DNA of 20,235 nt from positions 1-20,235 of the forward strand of contig JADGHD010000017.1 of the NCBI GenBank assembly GCA_019689615.1. The letters are read 5' to 3'. Source of the stretch: Frankia sp. Lineage in GTDB: Bacteria > Actinomycetota > Actinomycetes > Frankiales > Frankiaceae. A program made the position numbers and the translations under genes. The notes beneath the pieces were generated by a model that searched no databases, was not told the DNA's origin, and saw nothing but the letters and a program-made list of their open reading frames with translations. Numbering within the stretch: position 1 is the first letter of the stretch; each line of letters starts with the position of its first letter. Below are positions 13,501-20,235 of this stretch, piece by piece.

Positions 13501-14922
13501 CTAGCTGACGCCGCGCGCGGTCGCCATGGCGAGCCGCTCGGACCGCGGCCGCGGCAACCGGGCCAGGTCGGGCACCGGCCGGCCGGGGGCCAGGTACGTC
13601 CAGCCGGCGCGCTGCCAGCGGTCCCGGTCGAGGGCGTGCCGGGCGTCGATCACCGTGGACGTGGCGGCCCGCTCGGCAATGGCGGCCGGGTCGAGCTCGG
13701 TGAACTCGGCCCACTCGGTGAGCAGCACGGTCACCTCGGCGCCGGTGATCGCCTCCGCCGCCGACGGCGCGTAGCCAAGCTCGGGACGCACCCGGGCGGC
13801 GTTCTCCATGGCCATCGGGTCGTAGACGACCACATCGGCGCCCTCGGCGGCGATCAGCTCGGCGACCGCGAGGGCCGGCGAGTCCCGCACGTCGTCCGAG
13901 TTTGGCTTGAACGCCGCGCCCAGCACGGCCACGCGCCGGCCGGCCAGCGACCCGCCGACCGCCTTGCGGGCCAGCGTGACGACCCGCTGGCGACGGCGCA
14001 GGTTGATCTCGTCCACCTGGCGCAGGAAGCCCAGGCTCGCCCCGACGCCGAGCTCCTCGGCCCGGGCCTGGAACGCGCGGATGTCCTTGGGCAGGCAGCC
14101 GCCGCCGAAGCCGACGCCGGGGCGCAGGAACTTCCCGCCGATCCGGGCGTCCAGGGACAGCGCCTGGGCGAGCGTGGTCACGTCGGCGTCGACGGCCTCG
14201 CAGACCTCGGACATCGCGTTGATGTAGGAGATCTTGGTGGCCAGGAACGCGTTGGCCGCGACCTTCACCAGCTCCGCGGTGGCGAAGTCGGTCACGATCA
14301 GCGGGGTGCCGTGCTGGCCGGTGATCGGCTCGTAGACGGCGCGCAGCTTGGCCTCGGCGGCCGGGGACGCGACCCCGATCACCAACCGGTCGGGCCGCAG
14401 GGTGTCCTCGACGGCGAAGCCCTCGCGCAGGAACTCGGGGTTCCAGGCCACCTCGGCCGACGCCCCGGCCGGGGCCTCGGCGGCCAGCCGGGCGGCCAGG
14501 TCCGCCGCCGTGCCGACCGGCACCGTGGACTTGCCGACCACCAGGCAGCGCCGGCGCAGGTGCGGCGCGAGCGAGCTGACGGCGCTGTGCAGGTAGCGCA
14601 GGTCAGCGCCGCGGCCGTCCGGGCGCTGCGGCGTGCCGACGCACAGGAAGTGCACCTCGCCGAAGTCCGCCACCTCGGCGAACGAGGTGGTGAAGCGCAG
14701 CCGGCCCGCCGCCAGGTTCCGCCGCAGCAGCTCGTCCAGGCCCGGCTCGTAGAACGGGGTCTCGCCGCGCGCCAGCCGCTCGATCTTCGTGGTGTCGACA
14801 TCGACCGCCATCACCTCGAAGCCGAGCTCGGCCATGCAGACCGCGTGGGTGGCGCCGAGGTAGCCGGTGCCGATCACGGTCAGCCGCGGCCGGGTGGTCG
14901 GGCTGTTCCTGGTCATGTTCAT
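13501..14922 (-). CDS. ugd: UDP-glucose 6-dehydrogenase
   Basis: This enzyme oxidises UDP-glucose twice to UDP-glucuronate with NAD. The N-terminal Rossmann motif is GTGYLG (residues 18-23). The catalytic Cys276 lies in GFGGGCLPKD, and the active-site Lys220 and Asn224 in ELVKVAANAF. NPEFLREG (161-168) supplies the conserved Glu, and the C-terminal UDP-binding domain begins near VAVLGAAFKPNSDDVRDSP. I chose the ATG at 14922 (473 aa) because GGGGGAGA lies just upstream; a second ATG two codons later (14916) is equally possible. An upstream in-frame ATG at 14991 would overlap the synthase gene. It is 40 nt downstream of the GT2 synthase and probably the last gene of the operon. UDP-glucuronate is the substrate of the decarboxylase encoded first in the operon. 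Confidence 0.95.
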   Translation of the reverse strand: MNMTRNSPTTRPRLTVIGTGYLGATHAVCMAELGFEVMAVDVDTTKIERLARGETPFYEPGLDELLRRNLAAGRLRFTTSFAEVADFGEVHFLCVGTPQRPDGRGADLRYLHSAVSSLAPHLRRRCLVVGKSTVPVGTAADLAARLAAEAPAGASAEVAWNPEFLREGFAVEDTLRPDRLVIGVASPAAEAKLRAVYEPITGQHGTPLIVTDFATAELVKVAANAFLATKISYINAMSEVCEAVDADVTTLAQALSLDARIGGKFLRPGVGFGGGCLPKDIRAFQARAEELGVGASLGFLRQVDEINLRRRQRVVTLARKAVGGSLAGRRVAVLGAAFKPNSDDVRDSPALAVAELIAAEGADVVVYDPMAMENAARVRPELGYAPSAAEAITGAEVTVLLTEWAEFTELDPAAIAERAATSTVIDARHALDRDRWQRAGWTYLAPGRPVPDLARLPRPRSERLAMATARGVS

Positions 14923-14962
14923 GTTCTCCCCCGTCGGGATGGGTGACGGTCCTGGGTCTCGG

Positions 14963-16822
14963 TCACCGGCTGTGACCGGTGAACAGGTCAAGCAGGTTCA
15001 CGTGGGCGTCGGCGAAGGCAGCCGCGGTGGCGGCCGTCGCCACCGCGCCCAGCACGGCCAGCACGCCGGCCAGCAGCAGCGGGGTGCTCACCGTGCCGGC
15101 CAGGGCCTCGGCGCCCGCGCCGGTCGCCCGGCGGGTCTCGACGACGTGCAGTGCGCAGATCGCGACGATGACCACCAGGTAGGCGAGCCCGGCGCCCAGG
15201 CTGAGCAGCATGTAGCCGGGTGGGCCGCCGGCGGCGGCGCCGTGGAGCGTGCCGGTGAACGCGATCACGCAGACCGCGGCGAACGGCGCGAGCAGGCGGA
15301 CGGGCAGCCGCTCGACGCCCCGGTCGCCCTTGGGCGTGACCTTGAAGTTGACCGGCTTGCGCCGTACCCGCGCCAGCACGCCGGCGATGCAGCCCCAGCC
15401 CACGTAGGGCCAGCGGACCATGGCGAACAGCCAGTTCTCCCAGCCGGTCAGCTTGGCGCGGACCGGCCGGAACAGTTGTCGCCTGCGCAGGTAGGCGTTC
15501 AGCGCCAGCAGGATCGCCGACGTGAAGCCCCACATCAGCAGGAAGTGCAGGTAGCTCACGGCCACCCAGCGCAGCCCGGTGAAGCAGGCGATCGGCGCGA
15601 GCAGCAGTCCGGCCGCGGTGGTCACGGCGAGCAGCGGATAGTAGCTCAGTGAGAACAGGAACCGCAGGCGCTGGAGGAACGACAGCCGGCGGGCGTGCCG
15701 CCAGTACAGCCCGGTGAACAGCGTCATCAGGCTGCGCGACCACTGGAACTCCTGGGTGAGCGCGGCGGCGAGGGTGTCCGGCCCGTCCCCGTGGGCCTCC
15801 GCGTCCAGGGCGAACGCGCCCTGCCAGCCGCTGGAGCACATCAGGTAGGTGGTGGAGAAGTCCTCCGCCAGCTCCGGCCCGATGCCGCCGATGTCGCGCA
15901 GCGCCGTCGTGCGGACCGCGTAGTGCGAGCCGAAGCACACCGGCGCGAGCCACCCGTTCGAGCCGACCTGCACCGGGCCGTGCAGGTTGGCCTCCCGGTA
16001 CAACCGCCCCCGTGCCGCCCATGACCGGTCGGCGTTGGCGTCGCACACGCTGGGCGCCGCGACGTAACCGATCTTCGGGTCGGCGAACGGCCGCACCATG
16101 TGGGCCAGGTAGCCGGGCGCCGGCACGTGGTCGGCGTCCAGCTGGGCGACCACGTCGTAGTAGTCGTAGCCCCAGTGGTCGTAGAAGAAGGCGAGGTTGC
16201 CTTCCTTGCACTTCGTCCGCCGCGGCCATTCGGCGCGGTGGTACTCGGGGAACCCACGCCGGGTGGAGATCCCGACGCCGTGGCGCCGGCACCACTCGTA
16301 GGTCTCGTCCGCCGGGTCCTCGTCGCAGATCCAGACGTCGTACGGGTGCGGGAAGTCCTGCGCGAGCATGCTGCGCAGCGTCCGGTGGACCACTTCCCAC
16401 GGCTCCGACGGCGCTTTGGTGACGACGAACGCGACCCGCCAGCCGTCCACCGGTAGCGCCGGGTTGACCCGGCGCAGCCGCAGCGTCGTGAGCACGAAGT
16501 AGATCGGCAGGTAGCTCAGGTAGGCCAGCAGCGCGGAGTTCAGGGCCAGGCCCGCGGGCGTGACCAGGTGCTCCGGCTCGAACCACCAGGTCCAGAACAG
16601 CCCGAGGGCCGCGAGCCACGACAGGATGAAGGCGAGCCGGACGGCGCCGTCGGCCCGGCCGAACATCCGCACGAACGTCCGCGGACGGGGCTCGTCTGGC
16701 GCGCTCCGCTGGGCCGGCAGCGCGGGGCTCGCGGGGCTGGCCGCGGGTGCTGCGGCGCGGTGGGCAGCTTCTGCCGGCGGCACGGACCACTTGCCACCCG
16801 GCGGCGGCACCGGCACCGGCAT
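14963..16822 (-). CDS. Processive membrane glycosyltransferase, family 2 (cellulose/hyaluronan-synthase-like)
   Basis: Two transmembrane helices (about 63-80 and 93-113) precede a cytoplasmic GT-A domain. It has the UDP-binding DVWICDEDP (162-170), the metal-binding DADH (229-232) and the catalytic-base region AEDF (319-322). The acceptor motif reads Q357-E-F-Q360-W361 instead of the usual QxxRW. At least four more membrane segments follow, around 390-415, 420-442, 510-530 and 535-562, with one near 580-602. This topology couples polymerisation to export through the membrane. No PilZ domain is visible. I chose the ATG at 16822 (619 aa) because the decarboxylase gene ends at 16876; the ribosome-binding site is weak. 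The Pro/Ala-rich first 50 residues are probably disordered. The product glycan is unknown; neighbours suggest UDP-GlcA, UDP-Xyl or UDP-Gal-derived units. Confidence 0.88.
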   Translation of the reverse strand: MPVPVPPPGGKWSVPPAEAAHRAAAPAASPASPALPAQRSAPDEPRPRTFVRMFGRADGAVRLAFILSWLAALGLFWTWWFEPEHLVTPAGLALNSALLAYLSYLPIYFVLTTLRLRRVNPALPVDGWRVAFVVTKAPSEPWEVVHRTLRSMLAQDFPHPYDVWICDEDPADETYEWCRRHGVGISTRRGFPEYHRAEWPRRTKCKEGNLAFFYDHWGYDYYDVVAQLDADHVPAPGYLAHMVRPFADPKIGYVAAPSVCDANADRSWAARGRLYREANLHGPVQVGSNGWLAPVCFGSHYAVRTTALRDIGGIGPELAEDFSTTYLMCSSGWQGAFALDAEAHGDGPDTLAAALTQEFQWSRSLMTLFTGLYWRHARRLSFLQRLRFLFSLSYYPLLAVTTAAGLLLAPIACFTGLRWVAVSYLHFLLMWGFTSAILLALNAYLRRRQLFRPVRAKLTGWENWLFAMVRWPYVGWGCIAGVLARVRRKPVNFKVTPKGDRGVERLPVRLLAPFAAVCVIAFTGTLHGAAAGGPPGYMLLSLGAGLAYLVVIVAICALHVVETRRATGAGAEALAGTVSTPLLLAGVLAVLGAVATAATAAAFADAHVNLLDLFTGHSR

Positions 16823-16875
16823 GCCGGTGCCCGGCAGGCGGACAAGCGTGCCCGAGCGGCCGGCCGGCGGGGCGG

Positions 16876-17829
16876 TCAGGCCGCCCTCGCCAGCTCGCGC
16901 AGGTCTGCCCGGAACCAGTCGATGGTCCTGGCCAGACCGTCGGTCACGGCGACCCGCGGCTCCCAGCCGAGCTCCCGCCTGGCCAGAGTGATGTCCGGCT
17001 GGCGCACGGACGGGTCGTCCTTCGGGCGAGGGACGAAGGTGATCGGCGCCCCGGAGCCACACAGCTCGCGAACGAGGCGCGCGGTCTCAAGGATGGTCAG
17101 CTCGTGCGGGTTGCCGATGTTGACCGGGCCGGGCAGCCACGACCACAGCAGGCGGACGATGCCGTCGATGAGGTCGTCGACGTAGCAGACCGACCGGGTC
17201 TGCGAGCCGTCCCCGGCGACCGTGATCGGCTCGCCGCGCAGCGCCTGGGCGATGAACGTGGGGATCGCCCGGCCGTCGTCGGCGCGCATGCGCGGGCCGT
17301 AGGTGTTGAAGATCCGGACGATGCCGGTGTCGACGCCGCGGGCGTTCCGGTAGGCCATGGTGAGCGCCTCGGCGTAGCGCTTGGCCTCGTCGTACATGCT
17401 CCGCGGGCCGACCGGGTTGACGTTGCCCCAGTAGGTCTCCGGCTGCGGGTGGACCTTGGGGTCGCCGTAGGCCTCCGAGGTGGAGGCGAGCAGGAAGCGC
17501 GCGCCCTTGGCCTGGGCCAGCTCGAGCGCGTTCTGCGTGCCGGTGGAGCCGACCAGGAGCGTCTCGATCGGCAACCGGTAGTAGTCGACCGGTGAGGCCG
17601 GCGACGCGAAGTGCAGCACCGCGGCCAGCGGGCCCGGCACCTGCAACGCCTCGGTGACGTCGTGCTCGATCAGCCGGAAGCCGGGCTCGCGGAGCAGGTG
17701 CTCGACGTTCGCCGGCCGGCCGGTGACGAAGTTGTCGACGCAGACCACCTCCACGCCGTCGGCCAGGAGCCGCTCGCAGAGGTGGCTGCCGAGGAAGCCG
17801 GCCCCACCGGTGATCGCGACGCGCGACAT
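16876..17829 (-). CDS. UDP-glucuronate decarboxylase (UDP-xylose synthase), extended SDR
   Basis: The Rossmann motif is GGAGFLG (8-14), and the catalytic STSE (116-119) with YDEAK (Tyr146, Lys150) is intact. SPASPVDYYRLPIETL, YGDPKVHPQPETYWGNVNPVG and RIFNTYGPRM are near-diagnostic of UDP-glucuronate decarboxylases. These oxidise and decarboxylate UDP-GlcA and then reduce the intermediate to UDP-xylose. The length of 317 residues fits the soluble bacterial form. I chose the ATG at 17829: AGGGGGA lies 5-6 bases upstream of it, whereas the GTG immediately before (17832) is too close. It is the first gene of the minus-strand polysaccharide operon and pairs with ugd downstream. A simple epimerase or dTDP-glucose 4,6-dehydratase is less likely given the motifs. 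Confidence 0.92.
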   Translation of the reverse strand: MSRVAITGGAGFLGSHLCERLLADGVEVVCVDNFVTGRPANVEHLLREPGFRLIEHDVTEALQVPGPLAAVLHFASPASPVDYYRLPIETLLVGSTGTQNALELAQAKGARFLLASTSEAYGDPKVHPQPETYWGNVNPVGPRSMYDEAKRYAEALTMAYRNARGVDTGIVRIFNTYGPRMRADDGRAIPTFIAQALRGEPITVAGDGSQTRSVCYVDDLIDGIVRLLWSWLPGPVNIGNPHELTILETARLVRELCGSGAPITFVPRPKDDPSVRQPDITLARRELGWEPRVAVTDGLARTIDWFRADLRELARAA

Positions 17830-18287
17830 CACGTCCCCCTAACGTGAGTGACAGGAAAGGCCCGAGTCACGGGAGAAATCTTTCGATGACACAGACCGAA
17901 TCGGGCACGGCCAAGCTGTCCGCACACGTTCTGTCGCGTGCGGTGGCACGGTTCCCACAGATTTCGGCCGGGCCGGCGGCGCATTGCGGCAAAGGAGCTC
18001 GACAGGCTCTGCCGGCCGGATGATGGCGGCGACGACGGTGTCGCCGCCCGGCGTCATCGCCGTGTACTCAGCGTACGTGGTCAACAGCCGCTCGCGGGTC
18101 GCCTGCGTAACTGACCGCTGTGACGCCACTCTCAGCGGGGCGCTGGTTCTCGCGTATTGTGGCCGGGCGGTCCGCCCGGGTGGGCACGGCCGCATTCCGC
18201 GGCCGGCCGGCCACATTCGGCCAGCCATTGTCGCGCCGGCGCGGCCGGATGCCGGGTGGACGGCGGGATTGTCCGTAGCATCAGGGC
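17830..18287. other. Divergent intergenic region between the decarboxylase and GH53 genes
   Basis: These 458 bases must hold promoters for both arms of the polysaccharide module. Visible structure includes a 7-bp GC hairpin at 18163-18179 (CCGGGCG, loop GTC, CGCCCGG) and a short CCCG-AGTCA-CGGG hairpin at 17861-17873 in the decarboxylase leader. I find no convincing -35/-10 pair. I looked for the conserved blocks of c-di-AMP (ydaO) and c-di-GMP riboswitches, which often govern wall hydrolases and exopolysaccharide genes, and did not see them. Open frames here look spurious. Confidence 0.5.
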
Positions 18288-19502
18288 GTGTTTGTCCGCG
18301 CCGGGCTGTTGCTGGTCGGGCTGGTCGCCTGCGTGCTGGCGGCCGTGGTCATCAGCGGCCGTGGCAACGCCGGCACCGGTGGCCCGGCCGGCGGTGACGG
18401 GCCGGCCGGCGGCACCGCGGCACGCCCGGACGGCGGCTCACCCTCGCCCCGGATCCGCGGCGCGGATATCTCGTTCACCCTCCAGGAGGAGGCGGTCGGC
18501 AACCAGGTGTCCGAAAACGGGCAGATCCGGCCGATCGAGCGGATTCTCTCCCGACATGGTGCCAACTGGGTCCGACTGCGCATTCTGGTGGACCCGCCCG
18601 AGGGCTACGGCAGCGACCTGTCATCCGCCCTCGAGCTGGCCCGCCGCGCCCACGCCGCCGGCCTGCGCGTCCTGCTCAACCTGCACTATTCGGACGTCTG
18701 GGCGGATCCGCGCAACCAGGCGATTCCGAAGGACTGGGAGAAGCGGGATCTGGACACGCTGGCCCGGCAGGTCCACGACTACACCCGCGATGTGGTCCGC
18801 GCGTTCGCCCAGCAGGGAACGCCGGCCGACATGGTCGCGCTCGGCAACGAGGTTTCCCGGGGATTCCTGTGGCCGCTCGGCCGGCTCGGGCCGGACCGGC
18901 CCGACGGTGGCTGGCCGGGTTTCCTGCGGCTGATGCGCGCGGCGGCGGACGGCGCCCGGGCCGGCAACCCGCCCGGCCATCGGCTCGAGCTCGCGGTCCA
19001 CACCGACCGCCTCGCCCCCGGCGACCCGCACCGCCGGGAGATGTTCGACCGGCTGACCGCCAACCTGCCATTCGACGTGATCGCGCTGTCCTACTACCCG
19101 TTCTGGCACGGGCCGCTCGCCAACCTGCGGGCCTCGCTCGCCGAGCTCGCCACCCGGTATGGCAAGGACCTGCTGATCGCGGAGACGGGCTACCCGTACC
19201 AGCTACCCGCCGGCGAGCAGGCCAGCGACGACCACGACCCGACCGGCGCCGTCGATCTGGCCAGGCTGCCGGACGCCCGGCAGTTCCCCCCGACGCCGGA
19301 GGGCCAGGTCGACTACTTCCACGCGCTCCGCCGCTTGATCAGCGAGGTTCCCGGCGGCCACGGCCGCGGCTTCTTCGCCTGGGAGCCCGGCTGGCTGCCC
19401 GGGGTCGGCGCCTGGCCGGGCGGGCCGGCCCTGCTGGCCGACGCCGCGATGTTCGACCACTCCGGCCGGATGCTGCCGGCCGTCACGACCGCGTTCGCGT
19501 AG
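18288..19502 (+). CDS. Secreted or membrane-anchored GH53 endo-beta-1,4-galactanase-like enzyme
   Basis: A hydrophobic N-terminal segment (about residues 5-23) acts as signal peptide or anchor. A Gly/Pro/Ser linker (24-55) leads into a TIM-barrel typical of GH53: GADISFTLQEE, NWVRLRILVDPP, LNLHYSDVWADPRNQ, GNEVSRGFLWP, SYYPFWHG and AETGYPYQ. The expected acid/base is Glu188 (in GNE) and the nucleophile Glu299 (in AETGYP); both are present. Family members hydrolyse beta-1,4-galactan. Length (404 aa) is normal. The GTG start has only a poor CAGGG nearby. It is transcribed away from the synthase operon, which suggests a role in trimming or releasing the synthase product outside the membrane, although scavenging of plant galactan is the alternative. 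LVAC in the signal resembles a lipobox but is followed by more hydrophobic residues. Confidence 0.9.
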   Translation: MFVRAGLLLVGLVACVLAAVVISGRGNAGTGGPAGGDGPAGGTAARPDGGSPSPRIRGADISFTLQEEAVGNQVSENGQIRPIERILSRHGANWVRLRILVDPPEGYGSDLSSALELARRAHAAGLRVLLNLHYSDVWADPRNQAIPKDWEKRDLDTLARQVHDYTRDVVRAFAQQGTPADMVALGNEVSRGFLWPLGRLGPDRPDGGWPGFLRLMRAAADGARAGNPPGHRLELAVHTDRLAPGDPHRREMFDRLTANLPFDVIALSYYPFWHGPLANLRASLAELATRYGKDLLIAETGYPYQLPAGEQASDDHDPTGAVDLARLPDARQFPPTPEGQVDYFHALRRLISEVPGGHGRGFFAWEPGWLPGVGAWPGGPALLADAAMFDHSGRMLPAVTTAFA

Positions 19503-19612
19503 CTGGCCCTGCCGGGCCGGGTTCGCCTAGATCGCCCTGCCGGGCCGGGTTCGCCTGGATCGCCCTGCCGGGCCGGGTTCGCGTAGCTGGCCCTGCCGGG
19601 CCGGGTTCGCCT
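19501..19612. repeat. Four 28-bp direct repeats after the GH53 stop
   Basis: Units start at 19501, 19529, 19557 and 19585. All four share an identical 20-base core, CCCTGCCGGGCCGGGTTCGC. The 8 flanking bases alternate between two forms, AGCTGG in units 1 and 4 and (A/G)GATCG in units 2 and 3. The first unit begins within the stop codon of the GH53 gene. Each unit can form a GCCC-TGCC-GGGC hairpin, extended to 7 bp with one G-U pair in units 1 and 4, so the array may act as a multi-hairpin terminator or transcript stabiliser. Confidence 0.9.
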
Positions 19613-19668
19613 GGGGGCCGGGAGACGCGGCGGCTGGGCTGTCGGTGCCGCCCCGTACCGTGCCGGAC

Positions 19669-20235
19669 GTGAACGCACAACCCGTCGGCCGCAGGTCCCG
19701 CGTCGAACGGCTGAGCGCCGGCCAGGCGCGCCGGCTGGCGCTGGCCGCGCAGGGCTTCGCCCGGCCGCGGCCGGGCGCCGGCGCCGGGCGGCGGCACCTG
19801 CGCGGGCTGTTCGGCCGGGTCGGCGTACTGCAGATCGACTCGGTGAACGTGCTGGTCCGCTCGCACTACCTGCCCGGCTGGTCGCGCCTTGGCGACTACC
19901 CGCGCGCCGCGCTGGACGACTACGTCCACCGGGACCGGCAGGCCTTCGAGTACTGGGCGCACGAGGCGTCGTTCGTGCCGATCGAGTGGGAGCCACTGCT
20001 GCGCTGGCGGGCGGACGCGGCGGCGGCCGGCGACGGGATCTGGGGCGGACTGGCCCGGTTCGGCCGGGAGCGCGCGGACTACGTCGCCGCCGTGCTCGCC
20101 GAGGTCGCCGAGCGCGGCCCGCTCACCGCGGCCCAGCTGTCCGAGCCGGGGCGGGGCCGCGGGCCGTGGTGGGGCTGGGCGGACGGCAAGCGGGCGCTCG
20201 AGTACCTGCTCTGGACCGGCCAGGTGTGCGCGGCC
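19669..20235 (+). CDS. YcaQ/AlkZ-family DNA glycosylase (HTH_42), 3' end outside window
   Basis: The first 189 codons are present without a stop, and the gene runs off the right edge. The translation opens ERLSAGQARRLALAAQGF, then RGLFGRVGVLQIDSVNVLVR and EYWAHEASFVP. These are hallmarks of the winged-helix HTH_42 family containing E. coli YcaQ and Streptomyces AlkZ, which unhook DNA interstrand crosslinks and excise bulky alkylated bases. The catalytic motif is Gln55-Ile56-Asp57, the QxD form of the YcaQ branch rather than the QxQ form of azinomycin-resistance AlkZ. A GTG at 19669 gives the start; the ribosome-binding site is weak (CCGGAC). About half of a normal-length protein is visible. 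Confidence 0.85.
   Translation, partial: MNAQPVGRRSRVERLSAGQARRLALAAQGFARPRPGAGAGRRHLRGLFGRVGVLQIDSVNVLVRSHYLPGWSRLGDYPRAALDDYVHRDRQAFEYWAHEASFVPIEWEPLLRWRADAAAAGDGIWGGLARFGRERADYVAAVLAEVAERGPLTAAQLSEPGRGRGPWWGWADGKRALEYLLWTGQVCAA

Noticed and set aside
13237..14946. 569-codon plus-strand open frame opposite ugd
   Set aside because: Antisense to the catalytic domains of UDP-glucose dehydrogenase and low in complexity.
17839..18228. 129-codon minus-strand open frame upstream of the decarboxylase gene
   Set aside because: No ribosome-binding site, no recognisable motif, and it ends in the region needed for the decarboxylase leader; I treat it as noncoding.
17830..18287. c-di-AMP or c-di-GMP riboswitch before GH53 or the polysaccharide operon
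   Set aside because: The context is attractive, but I could not find the conserved sequence blocks of either class on either strand.
18288..18350. GH53 protein as a lipoprotein
   Set aside because: LVAC resembles a lipobox, but the hydrophobic stretch continues well past the Cys, which fits a signal anchor or ordinary signal peptide better.
19501..19612. 28-bp repeats as a CRISPR array
   Set aside because: The units are directly adjacent with no unique spacers, and no cas genes are present.

Overview
The window is very GC-rich with dense, mostly short-spaced genes, GTG starts and actinobacterial family variants. It reads as chromosomal sequence from a high-GC actinomycete. A Frankia-like or related genus is my best guess, from overall impression rather than a marker gene. 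I see no tRNA, rRNA, CRISPR array, transposase or prophage.

Positions 1-2144 hold a 28-base G homopolymer, a solute-binding-protein-like gene without a visible signal peptide, and a membrane-anchored DUF218/YdcF-like gene. Positions 2197-4552 hold a small unknown gene on the minus strand facing away from a family 2 glycosyltransferase and a tryptophanyl-tRNA synthetase (trpS). The gap between the divergent genes carries a seven-unit, 19-bp-period repeat. Positions 4695-8597 hold an FHA/zinc-ribbon protein, a membrane-anchored DUF305 protein and a SulP anion transporter with a C-terminal STAS domain.

Positions 8646-12095 (minus strand) hold the most striking locus, a compact RiPP system. fxsA is a 56-residue precursor ending in FQSNI, matching the FxSxx-COOH signature. 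fxsB is a radical SAM/SPASM maturase of the cyclophane-forming type. The third gene is a 664-residue HExxH protein of the putative peptide-modification (aKG-HExxH beta-hydroxylase) family. The genes are 17 nt apart and then overlap by 14 nt. A 30-bp tandem duplication sits on the fxsB/HExxH junction and a 14-bp perfect palindrome lies upstream of fxsA. No exporter, dedicated peptidase, FxsC or FxsT is in the window.

Positions 12692-13432 hold an isochorismatase-fold cysteine hydrolase, separated by a shared terminator from an extracellular-polysaccharide module (13501-19502). On the minus strand the order is UDP-glucuronate decarboxylase (UDP-xylose synthase), then a multi-spanning processive GT2 synthase, then UDP-glucose 6-dehydrogenase. 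Divergent from them is a secreted or anchored GH53 endo-galactanase-like enzyme. Together they could make UDP-GlcA and UDP-Xyl, polymerise and extrude a glycan, and trim it outside the cell, a layout analogous to cellulose synthase with its partner glycanase. Four 28-bp repeats follow the GH53 stop codon, and the window ends inside a YcaQ/AlkZ-type DNA glycosylase gene.
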